A stretch of DNA of 64,000 bases from Citrobacter europaeus. Its GTDB lineage: Bacteria > Pseudomonadota > Gammaproteobacteria > Enterobacterales > Enterobacteriaceae. A program made the translations under genes and the position numbers. The notes under the pieces were generated by a model that made no database searches, had not been told where the DNA came from, and saw only the letters and a list, made by a program, of their open reading frames with translations. The DNA is taken from positions 1,798,001 through 1,862,000 of the forward strand of contig CP083650.1 in assembly GCA_020099315.1 (NCBI GenBank). Direction: 5' to 3'. Position 1 is the stretch's first letter, and each line of letters begins with the position of its first letter. Below are positions 44,069 through 53,601 of this stretch, one piece after another.

Positions 44069-45832
44069 ATGGATGATTTAACCCTGCGTTACTTTGACGC
44101 CGAAATGCGCTACCTGCGCGAAGCGGGCGAGGAGTTTGCCCGCGCCCATCCTGACCGGGCGGCGATGTTGAATCTGGATTGCCCTGGTGCTCGCGATCCT
44201 TATGTCGAGCGGTTGTTTGAAGGCTTCGCTTTTCTTATGGGGCGGCTGCGGGAAAAACTGGATGACGACCTACCGGAACTGACCGAAGGGTTAGTGAGTT
44301 TGCTATGGCCGCATTATCTGCGGACGATCCCTTCGTTAGCGATTGTGGAGTTGACGCCACAATGGCGCGAGATGAAAGAGCGGATGGTTGTAGAGAAAGG
44401 ATTTGAGGTGCTTTCTGGCCCGGTAGGTGATAAGCGTACCCGCTGTCGTTACACCACTACTCGGGATGTCACATTGCTGCCGTTGTTGCTGGAGATGGCG
44501 CGACTGGACACCGATCCGGACGGACGTTCCGTGATCAAACTGCGTTTTTCCTGCAGTGAGCTGGCCGACTGGCAGCAGGTAGATCTGAGTCGACTTGCAT
44601 TTTATCTCAATGCCGATGCGCCGCTGGCCTGTGCATTACATGAAGCGTTGTCGCTAAATGTGGCGACTATACGTTTGCGATTGCCAGGACAGACAGATGA
44701 TCAAGCGCTGGAAGCCTGGTTCACGCCAGGGGGATTTGGCAATGAGGATAACCTCTGGCCGAAGGATAGCGGTGCGTTTGGCGGTTATCAGCTGTTGTTG
44801 GAGTACTTCACTTTTCGGGAAAAATTTATGGCGCTGGCGCTCTGCGGACTTGAACAGGTTGTTCTCCCGCAAAGGCTCCCCTGGTTCGAACTTGATGTCG
44901 TTTTGAAACGCCGCTGGGATTATGACTTCACCTTCAGTGAAAAACATATCCGCCTGCACTGTGTGCCAGTGATAAACCTTTTTCCTCTGGAGTCTGACCC
45001 GCTGACCCCTGATGCCTTGCAGACCGAATATTTGTTACGTCCGATGCGTATTCAGGATGGCCACACTGAAATTTACTCTGTAGATTCCGTTATTTCGTCA
45101 AAGCACTCCGGGCATCAGGTTTTTGTGCCATTCACCAGTTTTCGCCACAAAGGGGGAATGTTACGCCATGACGCACCAGAATATTATTATCACACCCGAG
45201 TAAAACGTGGCCCTTCCGGTCTACATGATACCTGGCTAATCCTCGGTGGTAAGGCTTTTGATAACTACAGCGTACCTGAAGGCGAAAGCCTGTCATTAAG
45301 TCTTACCGGTACGAACGGTCAACTACCTCGTCGGGTATTACGCAGTACGTTGCTCGACACCGTTGTAAAGTCTACCGCGGCGAATGTCCGAGTCCGTAAT
45401 CTGACGGCGCCAACGCTTCCCTGTTATCCACCAAACCGTGACCGTTTTCACTGGCGTGTATTAAGCCATCTGGGGAGCAGTTTTCTGTGGATGATGGATA
45501 ACCCGGAAGTATTGCGTGGAACTCTGGCGCTTTATGACTGGACGGACGATGAAATGAATCGACGCCGTCTGGCCGCTATTGTTGACGTTAAGCACAGCGA
45601 AACGGAGCGTTTCGAGCGCGGGCATCTGCTACGCGGTGTGCAGATAGAGGTCACCCTTGATAGCAATGGTTTTGCCGGCCGCGGAGACATCTGCCTGTTT
45701 GGTGAAATGCTCAATCGCTTTTTTGGACTCTATACCGACATCCACCTGTTTAATCGGTTGATTCTGATCTTACAACCTACGGGGGAGCAGCTAGCATGGG
45801 ACGAAAATCCGCGCAACCCAGGGATGCGCTAA
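44069..45832 (+). CDS. tssF: T6SS baseplate protein TssF
   Basis: The 587-residue protein has the family opening YFDAEMRYLREAGEEFA, followed by DPYVERLFEGFAFL. With TssG it builds the baseplate wedges around the VgrG hub (gp6-like role). Its length is normal (about 580-620). It overlaps tssG by 37 bases, implying coupled translation and a fixed ratio of the two. Confidence 0.95.
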   Translation: MDDLTLRYFDAEMRYLREAGEEFARAHPDRAAMLNLDCPGARDPYVERLFEGFAFLMGRLREKLDDDLPELTEGLVSLLWPHYLRTIPSLAIVELTPQWREMKERMVVEKGFEVLSGPVGDKRTRCRYTTTRDVTLLPLLLEMARLDTDPDGRSVIKLRFSCSELADWQQVDLSRLAFYLNADAPLACALHEALSLNVATIRLRLPGQTDDQALEAWFTPGGFGNEDNLWPKDSGAFGGYQLLLEYFTFREKFMALALCGLEQVVLPQRLPWFELDVVLKRRWDYDFTFSEKHIRLHCVPVINLFPLESDPLTPDALQTEYLLRPMRIQDGHTEIYSVDSVISSKHSGHQVFVPFTSFRHKGGMLRHDAPEYYYHTRVKRGPSGLHDTWLILGGKAFDNYSVPEGESLSLSLTGTNGQLPRRVLRSTLLDTVVKSTAANVRVRNLTAPTLPCYPPNRDRFHWRVLSHLGSSFLWMMDNPEVLRGTLALYDWTDDEMNRRRLAAIVDVKHSETERFERGHLLRGVQIEVTLDSNGFAGRGDICLFGEMLNRFFGLYTDIHLFNRLILILQPTGEQLAWDENPRNPGMR

Positions 45833-46866
45833 CATCACGTCTGAAAGAAGATATTAGTCGTATTAATTTTTATCGATTTTGCCAGCTTCTGGAAAACCAC
45901 GGCGCTCACCGACTGGGGGAAAGTGATAACCCGCATGATGATATGGTGCGTTTTCGTCCCCATCCTGGTGTAGGGTTTCCCGCTAGCGAACTGAAAGCTA
46001 TTGAGTGCGATCCTGAGCATCCGGATGCCCCTCTTACGGTCCGCTCAACCTTCATGGGGCTTTACGGTGTGGATTCACCGCTGCCGACAACATACATAGA
46101 TGACATCACGCAAAGGCGCGATGGTCACGAGGTACTGGAAACCTTCCTCGATATTTTCAACCATCGTATTTTGACGCAGTTTTACCGCATCTGGCGAAAA
46201 TACAGTTACCCAGCCACTTTTGAAGCGGGGGGGCGCGATAGTACTTCGCGCTGCTTATTGGGACTCATTGGCTTAGGGATCGCCGGTACACAGGAGCATA
46301 TTGCCACACCGTCATCGCGTTTCCTCGCCCTGTTGGGGATTATGCGCCAGCCCGGGAGAACGGCAGAAGGTATTGCCCGGTTGGTCAACTTACTGGCGCC
46401 GAACACGCGTACTGACGTCATAGCACACGATCTGCGTACGGTGGCGATTCGACAACCTGCAGGACTGTTTGATGAACAACCATTAAGGCTGGATGGCCAT
46501 ACGATACTGGGGGATGAGGCAACCGATGCAGCCAGTCAGTTATTAATTTCACTCGTGACTGATGATGCAACAGAAACGGAGGGCTGGTTACCCGATGGGG
46601 GGCTTTTGACCGACTTGCTGGTATTACTGCGTGTTTATCTGGGGTGGCGCTATCGGGCGCGGATTATGTTGACTCTTCCCACCCGTCTGCTTCCTGAGCC
46701 TGTGCTGGGTGAGTCACCTGTGCGACTGGGTCTTACCTGTGTTAATGGTCTGCAAAAAGGAGACAGGGACTTACCGGACGACTTCACGGTAGAACTTGAA
46801 CATTACCGTGGTCTGACACCCGCTATGATAAATAAGGGCATAAAGCGTGTTCATTACCGTTTTTAA
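45796..46866 (+). CDS. tssG: T6SS baseplate protein TssG
   Basis: The 356-residue protein starts inside tssF with GGGGGAG upstream. Family features include FYRFCQLLENHGAHRLGE near the N-terminus and YGVDSPLPTTYIDDI in the middle. It is the gp7/gp53-like wedge partner of TssF that recruits TssK through its loops. The stop codon is one base before the tssJ start. Confidence 0.95.
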   Translation: MGRKSAQPRDALTSRLKEDISRINFYRFCQLLENHGAHRLGESDNPHDDMVRFRPHPGVGFPASELKAIECDPEHPDAPLTVRSTFMGLYGVDSPLPTTYIDDITQRRDGHEVLETFLDIFNHRILTQFYRIWRKYSYPATFEAGGRDSTSRCLLGLIGLGIAGTQEHIATPSSRFLALLGIMRQPGRTAEGIARLVNLLAPNTRTDVIAHDLRTVAIRQPAGLFDEQPLRLDGHTILGDEATDAASQLLISLVTDDATETEGWLPDGGLLTDLLVLLRVYLGWRYRARIMLTLPTRLLPEPVLGESPVRLGLTCVNGLQKGDRDLPDDFTVELEHYRGLTPAMINKGIKRVHYRF

Positions 46867-46867
46867 A

Positions 46868-47383
46868 ATGAAAAATATTCTTCCCGTACTGGCATTAATA
46901 CTCAGTGGCTGCGGCTTCTTTCAGTCAGTAAGTGACGGTACCCGCTCCGCTGCAAGCTCTCTTTTTTATAAACAGATTAAGATATTACATCTTGATATCT
47001 CTGGCCGGGCCGCGCTCAATACTGACAGCCGCGAGCAAAACAGCGCGCCACAGTCGGTTATAGTGCGTATTTACCAGTTAAAAGATGAGAAGCGTTTTAA
47101 TCAGACTCAGTACGAACAACTGGTCGGTTACGGGGCTAACCTGTTAAAAGAGGATTTACTGGCTGAGCAGTTTGTGGTGGTTAAGCCCAATAGCGCCGTG
47201 ACGCAGGATATGCCGATGGAAGAGGGAACACAATTTGTGGCGATTGTGGCTCTGTTTCGCGATCCTGATATGACCAAGGGCAACTGGCGGTTGGTGGTCA
47301 AACGCAACGATCTTGACCCCGATGAGGCACGTAAAATCGTGCTTGATGGCCATAGTATGACGATGCTGCCAGAGGAAAAGTAA
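46868..47383 (+). CDS. tssJ: T6SS outer-membrane lipoprotein TssJ
   Basis: The 171-residue protein starts MKNILPVLALILSGCGFF with lipobox LSGC, so Cys15 is the predicted lipid site. The mature transthyretin-like domain has VIVRIYQLKDEKRFNQTQYEQL, typical of TssJ. It anchors TssM to the outer membrane. A GTG seven codons earlier is in frame but spoils the signal peptide. It is the last gene of the block and ends before a bidirectional terminator shared with yceB. Confidence 0.92.
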   Translation: MKNILPVLALILSGCGFFQSVSDGTRSAASSLFYKQIKILHLDISGRAALNTDSREQNSAPQSVIVRIYQLKDEKRFNQTQYEQLVGYGANLLKEDLLAEQFVVVKPNSAVTQDMPMEEGTQFVAIVALFRDPDMTKGNWRLVVKRNDLDPDEARKIVLDGHSMTMLPEEK

Positions 47384-47393
47384 TCCCTCATAG

Positions 47394-47421
47394 AAAAGGG
47401 CGCATCGGCGCCCTCTGTTTT
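47394..47421. terminator. Bidirectional terminator between tssJ and yceB
   Basis: AGGGCGC pairs perfectly with GCGCCCT around ATCG, with A-rich sequence on the left and CTGTTTTATT on the right. It serves the two converging genes and marks the right border of the T6SS block. Confidence 0.85.
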
Positions 47422-47422
47422 A

Positions 47423-47983
47423 TTAGTCAGTGAACGGGATGATGATTTCGCCCGGTTTCACCTCAATACCTTTCGCCAGTTTTTTCGCCAGCGCTTCACC
47501 CTGGCTACTGTCATCCTGCAGAATATACGCTGGCTGCTGATTGAAATAGTTTCGCAGCGACTGATTCAAATAAGGCATCAGCGTTTGCAGCACCGACTGC
47601 ATTTTTTCCGGTGTGACGGTGGCATCCACAACTTCCATCTCTTGCAGATAAATCGCGCCTTTTTCTTTATTGAAGACCGGTAAGGCTTTGAGTTTCAGCT
47701 TCATGGTCGCTTTTTGAGTGCCAAACAGCGAGTTCATGTCCAGGTTGGCATCACCGGTCAGCGTCACTTTATTGGGTTCTTCACGGCCTATCTGGCTGGC
47801 GAGATTGTTTAGTACGATATGCGCTTCAGCGACGCCAGGCAATCCGATATCTTTAGAAAAGTTATTATGTTTCGCCAGGGCCTGATTAATCTCTTGCTCG
47901 CTAACCGTGTATTGCGTGAGTTGATTACAACCAACCAACAGGCCGCTGACAATGAGCGCAGCGGCAAAAAGAAGCTTTTTCAT
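47423..47983 (-). CDS. yceB: Lipoprotein YceB
   Basis: The 186-residue protein starts MKKLLFAAALIVSGLLVGCNQL with a lipobox LVGC. An ATG 14 codons upstream is in frame but precedes the natural signal. The mature part belongs to the DUF1439 family, which has a tubular lipid-binding-like fold; its function is unknown. The sequence is close to E. coli YceB throughout. In E. coli grxB lies between yceB and mdtH; here mdtH follows directly. Confidence 0.94.
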   Translation of the reverse strand: MKKLLFAAALIVSGLLVGCNQLTQYTVSEQEINQALAKHNNFSKDIGLPGVAEAHIVLNNLASQIGREEPNKVTLTGDANLDMNSLFGTQKATMKLKLKALPVFNKEKGAIYLQEMEVVDATVTPEKMQSVLQTLMPYLNQSLRNYFNQQPAYILQDDSSQGEALAKKLAKGIEVKPGEIIIPFTD

Positions 47984-48097
47984 GGGGTTCCTCAACATGA
48001 TGCTTGTGGTGTAATCGTGACACAAAGCATCATCGAGTACCAGCGCCGCGGCTACCAGCAGAAAAAACTGAAAAATGCGCGTACGCCGGATTGGCTA

Positions 48098-49306
48098 TCA
48101 GGCGTCAGGCTCCAGCATACCCCTCGTTGGGCGTTTGAGGCTGAATTGCCAGCCCAGCGCCAGGAAAGTGATGAAGCCGATGATACCGAGCATCATCCAG
48201 GGCAGTTCAGGCTGCGCCAGGGCTTTACCCATGTCAAACAGCCAGCCGCCGCCGACATAACCAATTGCACCACCGATAGCGAGCCCCAGTCGACTGAATC
48301 CCATATAGCTTCCTCGGGCACGTGCATTCGCCAGCGAGGCGCTCAGGGTTTCACGCGCCGGTTCGGCGATGATCGAGCCAATATAGAAGGTGCAGATCAG
48401 GGTAAACAACTGCTGCAAATTCCCGACCAGACCGATGGGCATCATGCTCAGAGACATCACCAGCAGCCCGGCCATCAGGCGATGCTCAAGGCGAAAGCGT
48501 TTTTCACTCCAGCGAGCAATCGGGTAGAGCAACGTTAAAGAGAGGCACGCCTCGATGGCGTACATCCATTTTACAGCAGCCGGTGAGCCAGCGATGTCGT
48601 TCACCATGATTGGCAGCATCAGCATCACCTGCACTGCCAGCATGTAATAGCCTGCCAGCGTCAGCACATAGGTGACAAAGCGCTTGTCATGCATGACATG
48701 GCTCATCCCTTCGCGCACCGGTATTTTTACCGTCGACAGCTTCCATGCCGGGAGCAGCCAGGCGTTAAACGCCGCGCACAGAACGAATAAAATTGCGCCG
48801 GTGGCACATACCAGACGAAAATCGTATTGCAATAACCAACTGCCGAGCAACGCGCCGACCACGGCCCCGGCGCTATCCTGCATCATCAGAATAGAGAAAA
48901 AACGCCCGCGCTTTTCCGGGCGGATCAGTTTGACCACCAGCGCCGAGCGGGGAGGGTCGAACAGCGTACCGCCCAGCCCGGAAAGAAAGCAGGAAAACCA
49001 CAGCAGCCACGGCTCATGAGCAATGCCCATGGTGGCAAATCCGGCAGCGCGCATCAGCATGCCGGTGACGATCATTGGTTTGGCGCCGAAACGGTCCGCA
49101 ATAGCGCCGCCGAAAATACCCAACCCCTGCTGGATAAATTGACGTAATCCAAGTGCGATACCGACCATCACGGCAGCCCAGCCCATTTGGTCGACGAAAC
49201 GAATTGAGATCAGCGGGAAAACGACGAAGAAACCCAGCACGACCAGCATATTATCGATGAGAAGGAAGTATTTACCCAGGTTCCTTGCCTGCGAGACTTG
49301 CGACAT
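48098..49306 (-). CDS. mdtH: MFS multidrug transporter MdtH
   Basis: The 402-residue protein, the same length as E. coli MdtH, has about twelve membrane segments. The first-half signature appears as GGAIADRFGAKPMIV. It exports norfloxacin and enoxacin when overproduced in E. coli. It is divergent from rimJ. The stop codon lies 115 bases from the yceB start, too little room for grxB. Confidence 0.95.
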   Translation of the reverse strand: MSQVSQARNLGKYFLLIDNMLVVLGFFVVFPLISIRFVDQMGWAAVMVGIALGLRQFIQQGLGIFGGAIADRFGAKPMIVTGMLMRAAGFATMGIAHEPWLLWFSCFLSGLGGTLFDPPRSALVVKLIRPEKRGRFFSILMMQDSAGAVVGALLGSWLLQYDFRLVCATGAILFVLCAAFNAWLLPAWKLSTVKIPVREGMSHVMHDKRFVTYVLTLAGYYMLAVQVMLMLPIMVNDIAGSPAAVKWMYAIEACLSLTLLYPIARWSEKRFRLEHRLMAGLLVMSLSMMPIGLVGNLQQLFTLICTFYIGSIIAEPARETLSASLANARARGSYMGFSRLGLAIGGAIGYVGGGWLFDMGKALAQPELPWMMLGIIGFITFLALGWQFSLKRPTRGMLEPDA

Positions 49307-49565
49307 TTCCCCTCCAGGGAAAAACTCGTCACTCTGGATAGAGTTTAAAAGATAAGCACCTCCTATTCTGCGGTGTCGTCATCGCTTTTCCCACCCTTCG
49401 CGGGACAATATTTTTTTATCAAAAGTCCGTCTTGATAGAGAGTTTTCATCAAAATGTGTGAATAATTCAAAAAATGGCATTTTGCTCTTTTCACAGGGTG
49501 TATTCGCACAGGTATAGTAATGCGAATAGCGTATTGAAGACGTTACGGGAAGGAGTAGGTATAGA

Positions 49566-50150
49566 ATGTTTGGCTATCGCAGTAACGTGCCAAAAGTGCG
49601 CTTAACCACGGACCGCCTGGTCGTGCGTTTGGTGCATGAGCGTGATGCCTGGCGTCTGGCAGATTATTACGCAGAAAATCGTCATTTCTTAAAACCCTGG
49701 GAACCCATTCGCGATGAAAGCCACTGCTATCCGTCCGGCTGGCAGGCGCGTCTGAGTATGATCTCTGAGTTTCATAAACAAGGCACCGCATATTACTTTG
49801 CGCTGCTTGATCCGGAAGAAAAAGAAATTATCGGCGTTGCTAACTTCTCGAACGTGGTGCGGGGATCCTTCCACGCCTGCTATCTCGGTTACTCCATTGC
49901 GCAGAAGTGGCAGGGACAGGGACTGATGTATGAAGCCTTAACGTCGGCCATCCGTTATATGCAGCGTACGCAGCACATTCACCGCATTATGGCTAACTAC
50001 ATGCCACATAATAAACGCAGCGGTGACCTGCTGGCGCGACTGGGTTTTGAAAAAGAAGGATATGCTAAAGACTACCTGCTGATTGACGGGCAGTGGCGCG
50101 ATCACGTGCTGACGGCGTTGACGACATCAGAATGGACCCCCGGCCGCTAA
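49566..50150 (+). CDS. rimJ: Ribosomal protein S5 alanine N-acetyltransferase RimJ
   Basis: The 194-residue GNAT-fold protein carries out N-terminal acetylation of ribosomal protein S5. The acetyl-CoA loop lies in SIAQKWQGQGLMYEAL (Q/RxxGxG/A pattern), and NKRSGDLLARLGF is typical of the Rim group. The N-terminus matches RimJ (MFGYRSNVPKVRLTTDRL). yceH and mviM follow on the same strand with short gaps, so all three may be cotranscribed. Confidence 0.96.
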   Translation: MFGYRSNVPKVRLTTDRLVVRLVHERDAWRLADYYAENRHFLKPWEPIRDESHCYPSGWQARLSMISEFHKQGTAYYFALLDPEEKEIIGVANFSNVVRGSFHACYLGYSIAQKWQGQGLMYEALTSAIRYMQRTQHIHRIMANYMPHNKRSGDLLARLGFEKEGYAKDYLLIDGQWRDHVLTALTTSEWTPGR

Positions 50151-50184
50151 GTTTCAGATGCAGCCATGATTAATGGAGAAGACG

Positions 50185-50832
50185 ATGAAATACGAATTAA
50201 CCGCCACCGAAGCACGAGTGATTGGCTGTTTATTAGAAAAACAAGTGACTACGCCTGAACAGTATCCGCTCTCCGTAAACGGAGTGGTAACCGCCTGCAA
50301 CCAAAAAACGAATCGTGAACCGGTGATGAACCTGTCGGAATCGGAAGTACAGGATCAGCTTGATAACCTCGTGAAACGGCATTTCCTGCGCACGGTAAGC
50401 GGTTTCGGCAATCGCGTCACGAAATATGAGCAGCGGTTCTGCAATTCGGAGTTTGGTAATCTTAAACTCAGCGCGGGGGAAGTGGCGCTCATCACCACGC
50501 TGTTGCTGCGCGGCGCCCAAACGCCGGGTGAACTGCGTAGCCGCGCATCCCGTATGTACGAATTCAGTGACATGGCCGAAGTGGAGTCGACGCTGGAGAA
50601 GCTGGCGACCCGGGAAGATGGTCCTTATGTCATTCGCCTGGCGCGCGAGCCGGGCAAACGGGAAAGCCGTTATATGCACCTGTTTTGTGGTGACGTTGAT
50701 GAAGCAATTGCCGCGGCAGATGAACCTCCGGTAGCAACGGGGGATCTGCAGGCGCGCGTTGAGGCGCTGGAGTCAGAAGTTGCGGAGCTCAAACAGCGGC
50801 TTGATTCCTTACTGGCGCATTTGGGAGACTAA
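50185..50832 (+). CDS. yceH: YceH family protein (DUF480)
   Basis: The protein has 215 residues from MKYELTATEARVIGCLLEKQ, with an ATG four codons upstream also in frame. Two winged-helix domains typical of DUF480 are followed by a C-terminal coiled coil (LQARVEALESEVAELKQRLDS, heptad-like leucines). The cellular function is unknown; the fold suggests nucleic-acid or protein binding. mviM starts one base after its stop. Confidence 0.94.
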   Translation: MKYELTATEARVIGCLLEKQVTTPEQYPLSVNGVVTACNQKTNREPVMNLSESEVQDQLDNLVKRHFLRTVSGFGNRVTKYEQRFCNSEFGNLKLSAGEVALITTLLLRGAQTPGELRSRASRMYEFSDMAEVESTLEKLATREDGPYVIRLAREPGKRESRYMHLFCGDVDEAIAAADEPPVATGDLQARVEALESEVAELKQRLDSLLAHLGD

Positions 50833-50833
50833 C

Positions 50834-51757
50834 GTGAATAAATTACGCATCGGCGTTGTCGGCCTCGGTGGGATTGCACAAAAGGCCTGGCTACCCGTGC
50901 TGGGCGCTAGTGCCGACTGGACGCTGCAAGGGGCATTTTCACCTTCGCGGGAAAAAGCGCTGCGTATCTGTGATACCTGGCGGATCCCCTACGTTGATTC
51001 TCTGGTGAATCTGGCGCAAACCTGCGATGCGGTTTTCGTTCATTCCAGTACCGCGACGCACTATGCGGTAGTAAGTGAACTGCTAAACGCCGGGGTGCAT
51101 GTGTGTGTGGATAAACCGCTGGCGGAAAATTTGCGCGAGGCAGAGCAATTAGTGGAGTTGGCCGCGCGGAAAAAGCTGACGCTGATGGTCGGGTTTAACC
51201 GTCGATTTGCGCCGCTTTATCAGGATCTCAAAGCTCAGTTGGCTAATGCGGCGTCTGTCCGTATGGATAAGCACCGTACGAACAGCGTCGGGCCGCACGA
51301 TCTGCGCTTCACTCTGCTGGACGATTATCTGCACGTAGTCGATACCGCATTGTGGCTGGCGGGAGGAAAGGCGCAGTTAAACAACGGCACGCTGTTAACC
51401 AATGAATCCGGTGCGATGCTTTATGCTGAACACCATTTTTCTGCCGGTCAAATGCAGATAACGACCAGTATGCATCGCCGCGCTGGTAGTCAGCGTGAGT
51501 GTGTGCAGGCGGTGACGGACGGCGGCCTGATAGACGTAACTGATATGCGGGAATGGCAGGAAGAGCGTGGGCAAGGCGTGGTGCACAAACCGATAGCAGG
51601 CTGGCAAACCACTCTGGAACAGCGGGGTTTTGCCGGATGCGCACGTCATTTTATTGAGTGCGTGCAAAATCAGACGGTTCCCCAGACGGCAGGCGAGCAG
51701 GCGCTACTGGCCCAGCGCGTTGTCGAAACGCTGTGGCGGGAGGCAATGGCTGAATAA
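50834..51757 (+). CDS. mviM: Gfo/Idh/MocA-family oxidoreductase MviM (GTG start)
   Basis: The 307-residue protein starts at a GTG (coding NKLRIGVVGLGGIAQKAW) that follows GGGAG. The Rossmann motif GLGGIAQ is at the start, and the family motif CVDKPLAENLREAE near residue 95 includes the EKP-type lysine. A C-terminal alpha/beta domain follows. It is a predicted NAD(P)-dependent sugar or sugar-acid dehydrogenase. The substrate is unknown. The gene is encoded before murJ as in E. coli. Confidence 0.93.
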   Translation: MNKLRIGVVGLGGIAQKAWLPVLGASADWTLQGAFSPSREKALRICDTWRIPYVDSLVNLAQTCDAVFVHSSTATHYAVVSELLNAGVHVCVDKPLAENLREAEQLVELAARKKLTLMVGFNRRFAPLYQDLKAQLANAASVRMDKHRTNSVGPHDLRFTLLDDYLHVVDTALWLAGGKAQLNNGTLLTNESGAMLYAEHHFSAGQMQITTSMHRRAGSQRECVQAVTDGGLIDVTDMREWQEERGQGVVHKPIAGWQTTLEQRGFAGCARHFIECVQNQTVPQTAGEQALLAQRVVETLWREAMAE

Positions 51758-51980
51758 CCCCCTGTAACATCTGGCGGTAGTAATTCATTGTAATCCAGGT
51801 ACTATATGCCAACTCAAAAATAACACCTCTTTTCAACCATAGGCTGGTTTGTTGGCCTGGTAAGATGCTGCGGCGTCGCCATCAGGCACAGCAAAAGTGT
51901 CGGATAGCGGCGAGCATGCCTTATCTGACCTACGGGCAGGTTTGTCGGGGTTTTGCCTCAGAGTCTGGAATACAACATAG

Positions 51981-53516
51981 ATGAATTTATTAAAGTCGCT
52001 GGCAGCCGTCAGCTCGATGACGATGTTTTCACGTGTGCTGGGTTTTGCGCGTGATGCGATTGTCGCCAGAATCTTTGGCGCAGGGATGGCGACAGATGCC
52101 TTTTTTGTGGCATTCAAACTTCCTAACCTGCTGCGCCGAATCTTTGCTGAGGGCGCTTTTTCGCAGGCGTTTGTGCCTATCCTGGCTGAGTACAAAAGTA
52201 AGCAAGGTGAAGATGCGACCCGCGTGTTTGTCGCTTACGTTTCCGGGCTGTTGACCCTGGCGCTGGCCGTGGTGACGGTCGCCGGGATGCTGGCTGCCCC
52301 GTGGGTGATTTTAGTCACCGCGCCTGGGTTTGCCGACACCGCCGACAAATTTGCGCTGACTACTCAACTGCTACGCATAACCTTTCCGTATATTCTGCTG
52401 ATCTCACTGGCTTCGCTGGTTGGTGCGATCCTTAACACCTGGAACCGCTTTTCTATTCCGGCGTTTGCGCCGACTTTTCTGAATATCAGCATGATCGGTT
52501 TCGCGCTGTTTGCAGCACCTTATTTTCATCCTCCGGTGCTGGCGCTGGCGTGGGCCGTTACGGTTGGCGGTGTGCTACAGCTGATTTACCAGCTGCCGCA
52601 TCTGAAAAAAATTGGCATGCTGGTGCTGCCGCGGGTGAACTTCCGCGATGCGGGTGCGATGCGCGTCGTCAAGCAAATGGGCCCGGCGATCCTTGGGGTT
52701 TCCGTCAGCCAGATTTCACTGATCATCAATACGATTTTTGCCTCGTTTCTGGCCTCTGGCTCGGTTTCATGGATGTACTATGCCGACCGTCTGATGGAGT
52801 TTCCGTCCGGCGTACTTGGCGTAGCGCTGGGGACTATCCTGCTGCCATCGTTGTCCAAAAGCTTTTCCAGCGGGAATCATGATGAGTACTGCCGTCTAAT
52901 GGACTGGGGGCTGCGTTTATGTTTCCTGCTGGCATTACCGAGTGCCGTCGCATTAGGGATTCTGGCCAAACCGTTGACGGTGTCTCTGTTCCAGTACGGG
53001 AAATTTACTGCCTTTGACGCCGCCATGACTCAACGCGCGCTGGTGGCGTACTCGGTCGGTTTGATTGGCTTGATCGTGGTGAAAGTGTTGGCCCCAGGTT
53101 TTTATTCGCGCCAGGATATTAAAACGCCGGTCAAGATTGCCATTGTCACGCTGATTATGACCCAGGTAATGAACCTGGCGTTTATCGGACCGCTGAAACA
53201 TGCCGGGTTGTCGCTGTCGATTGGTCTGGCGGCGTGTCTGAACGCTTCACTACTGTACTGGCAGTTGCGTAAGCAGAAAATCTTCACCCCGCAACCGGGC
53301 TGGGCCTGGTTCCTGACGCGACTGGTGATTTCTGTACTGGTGATGTCGGCGGCGCTGGTCGGGATGCTATACATTATGCCGGACTGGTCGCAGGGAACGA
53401 TGTTGTGGCGCCTGCTGCGTCTGATGGCTGTCGTAGTGGCAGGTATTGCCGCTTACTTTGCCGCGCTCGCCGTTCTGGGCTTTAAAGTGAAAGAGTTTGT
53501 GCGCCGGACGGCGTAA
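51981..53516 (+). CDS. murJ: Lipid II flippase MurJ
   Basis: The 511-residue inner-membrane protein of the MOP superfamily has fourteen membrane segments. It moves lipid II from the cytoplasmic to the periplasmic face for cell-wall synthesis. Essential charged residues are in place in the first helices (SMTMFSRVLGFARDAIVARIFGAG and LPNLLRRIFAEGAFSQAF, read as separate segments). A 223-base upstream gap carries its own promoter. REP and hairpin repeats follow. Confidence 0.97.
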   Translation: MNLLKSLAAVSSMTMFSRVLGFARDAIVARIFGAGMATDAFFVAFKLPNLLRRIFAEGAFSQAFVPILAEYKSKQGEDATRVFVAYVSGLLTLALAVVTVAGMLAAPWVILVTAPGFADTADKFALTTQLLRITFPYILLISLASLVGAILNTWNRFSIPAFAPTFLNISMIGFALFAAPYFHPPVLALAWAVTVGGVLQLIYQLPHLKKIGMLVLPRVNFRDAGAMRVVKQMGPAILGVSVSQISLIINTIFASFLASGSVSWMYYADRLMEFPSGVLGVALGTILLPSLSKSFSSGNHDEYCRLMDWGLRLCFLLALPSAVALGILAKPLTVSLFQYGKFTAFDAAMTQRALVAYSVGLIGLIVVKVLAPGFYSRQDIKTPVKIAIVTLIMTQVMNLAFIGPLKHAGLSLSIGLAACLNASLLYWQLRKQKIFTPQPGWAWFLTRLVISVLVMSAALVGMLYIMPDWSQGTMLWRLLRLMAVVVAGIAAYFAALAVLGFKVKEFVRRTA

Positions 53517-53525
53517 CAGATCAAT

Positions 53526-53555
53526 GCCGGATGGCGGCTTAACGCCGTATCCGGC
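53526..53555. repeat. REP palindrome after murJ
   Basis: GCCGGATGGCG and CGCCGTATCCGGC pair imperfectly around GCTTAA, a standard REP. It lies in the gap between converging murJ and flgN. Confidence 0.8.
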
Positions 53556-53570
53556 CTACAAAACGCGTAG

Positions 53571-53596
53571 GCCTGATAAGCAAAGTGTTATCAGGC
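53571..53596 (-). terminator. Hairpin next to flgN end, probable terminator
   Basis: GCCTGATAA and TTATCAGGC pair perfectly around a short A-rich loop, six bases past the flgN stop on the minus strand. A T tract is poor, so it may act with the REP beside it. Confidence 0.5.
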
Positions 53597-53601
53597 TTGC
53601 A

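Noticed and set aside
47984..48097. Possible grxB remnant in the yceB-mdtH gap
   Set aside because: Both strands were read for the glutaredoxin CPYC start and the C-terminal domain; nothing similar remains.
47819..48538. A 239-codon plus-strand reading frame spanning yceB and mdtH
   Set aside because: It is antisense to two well-recognised genes, has no ribosome site and its translation shows no family resemblance; it mirrors the codon pattern of the minus-strand genes.
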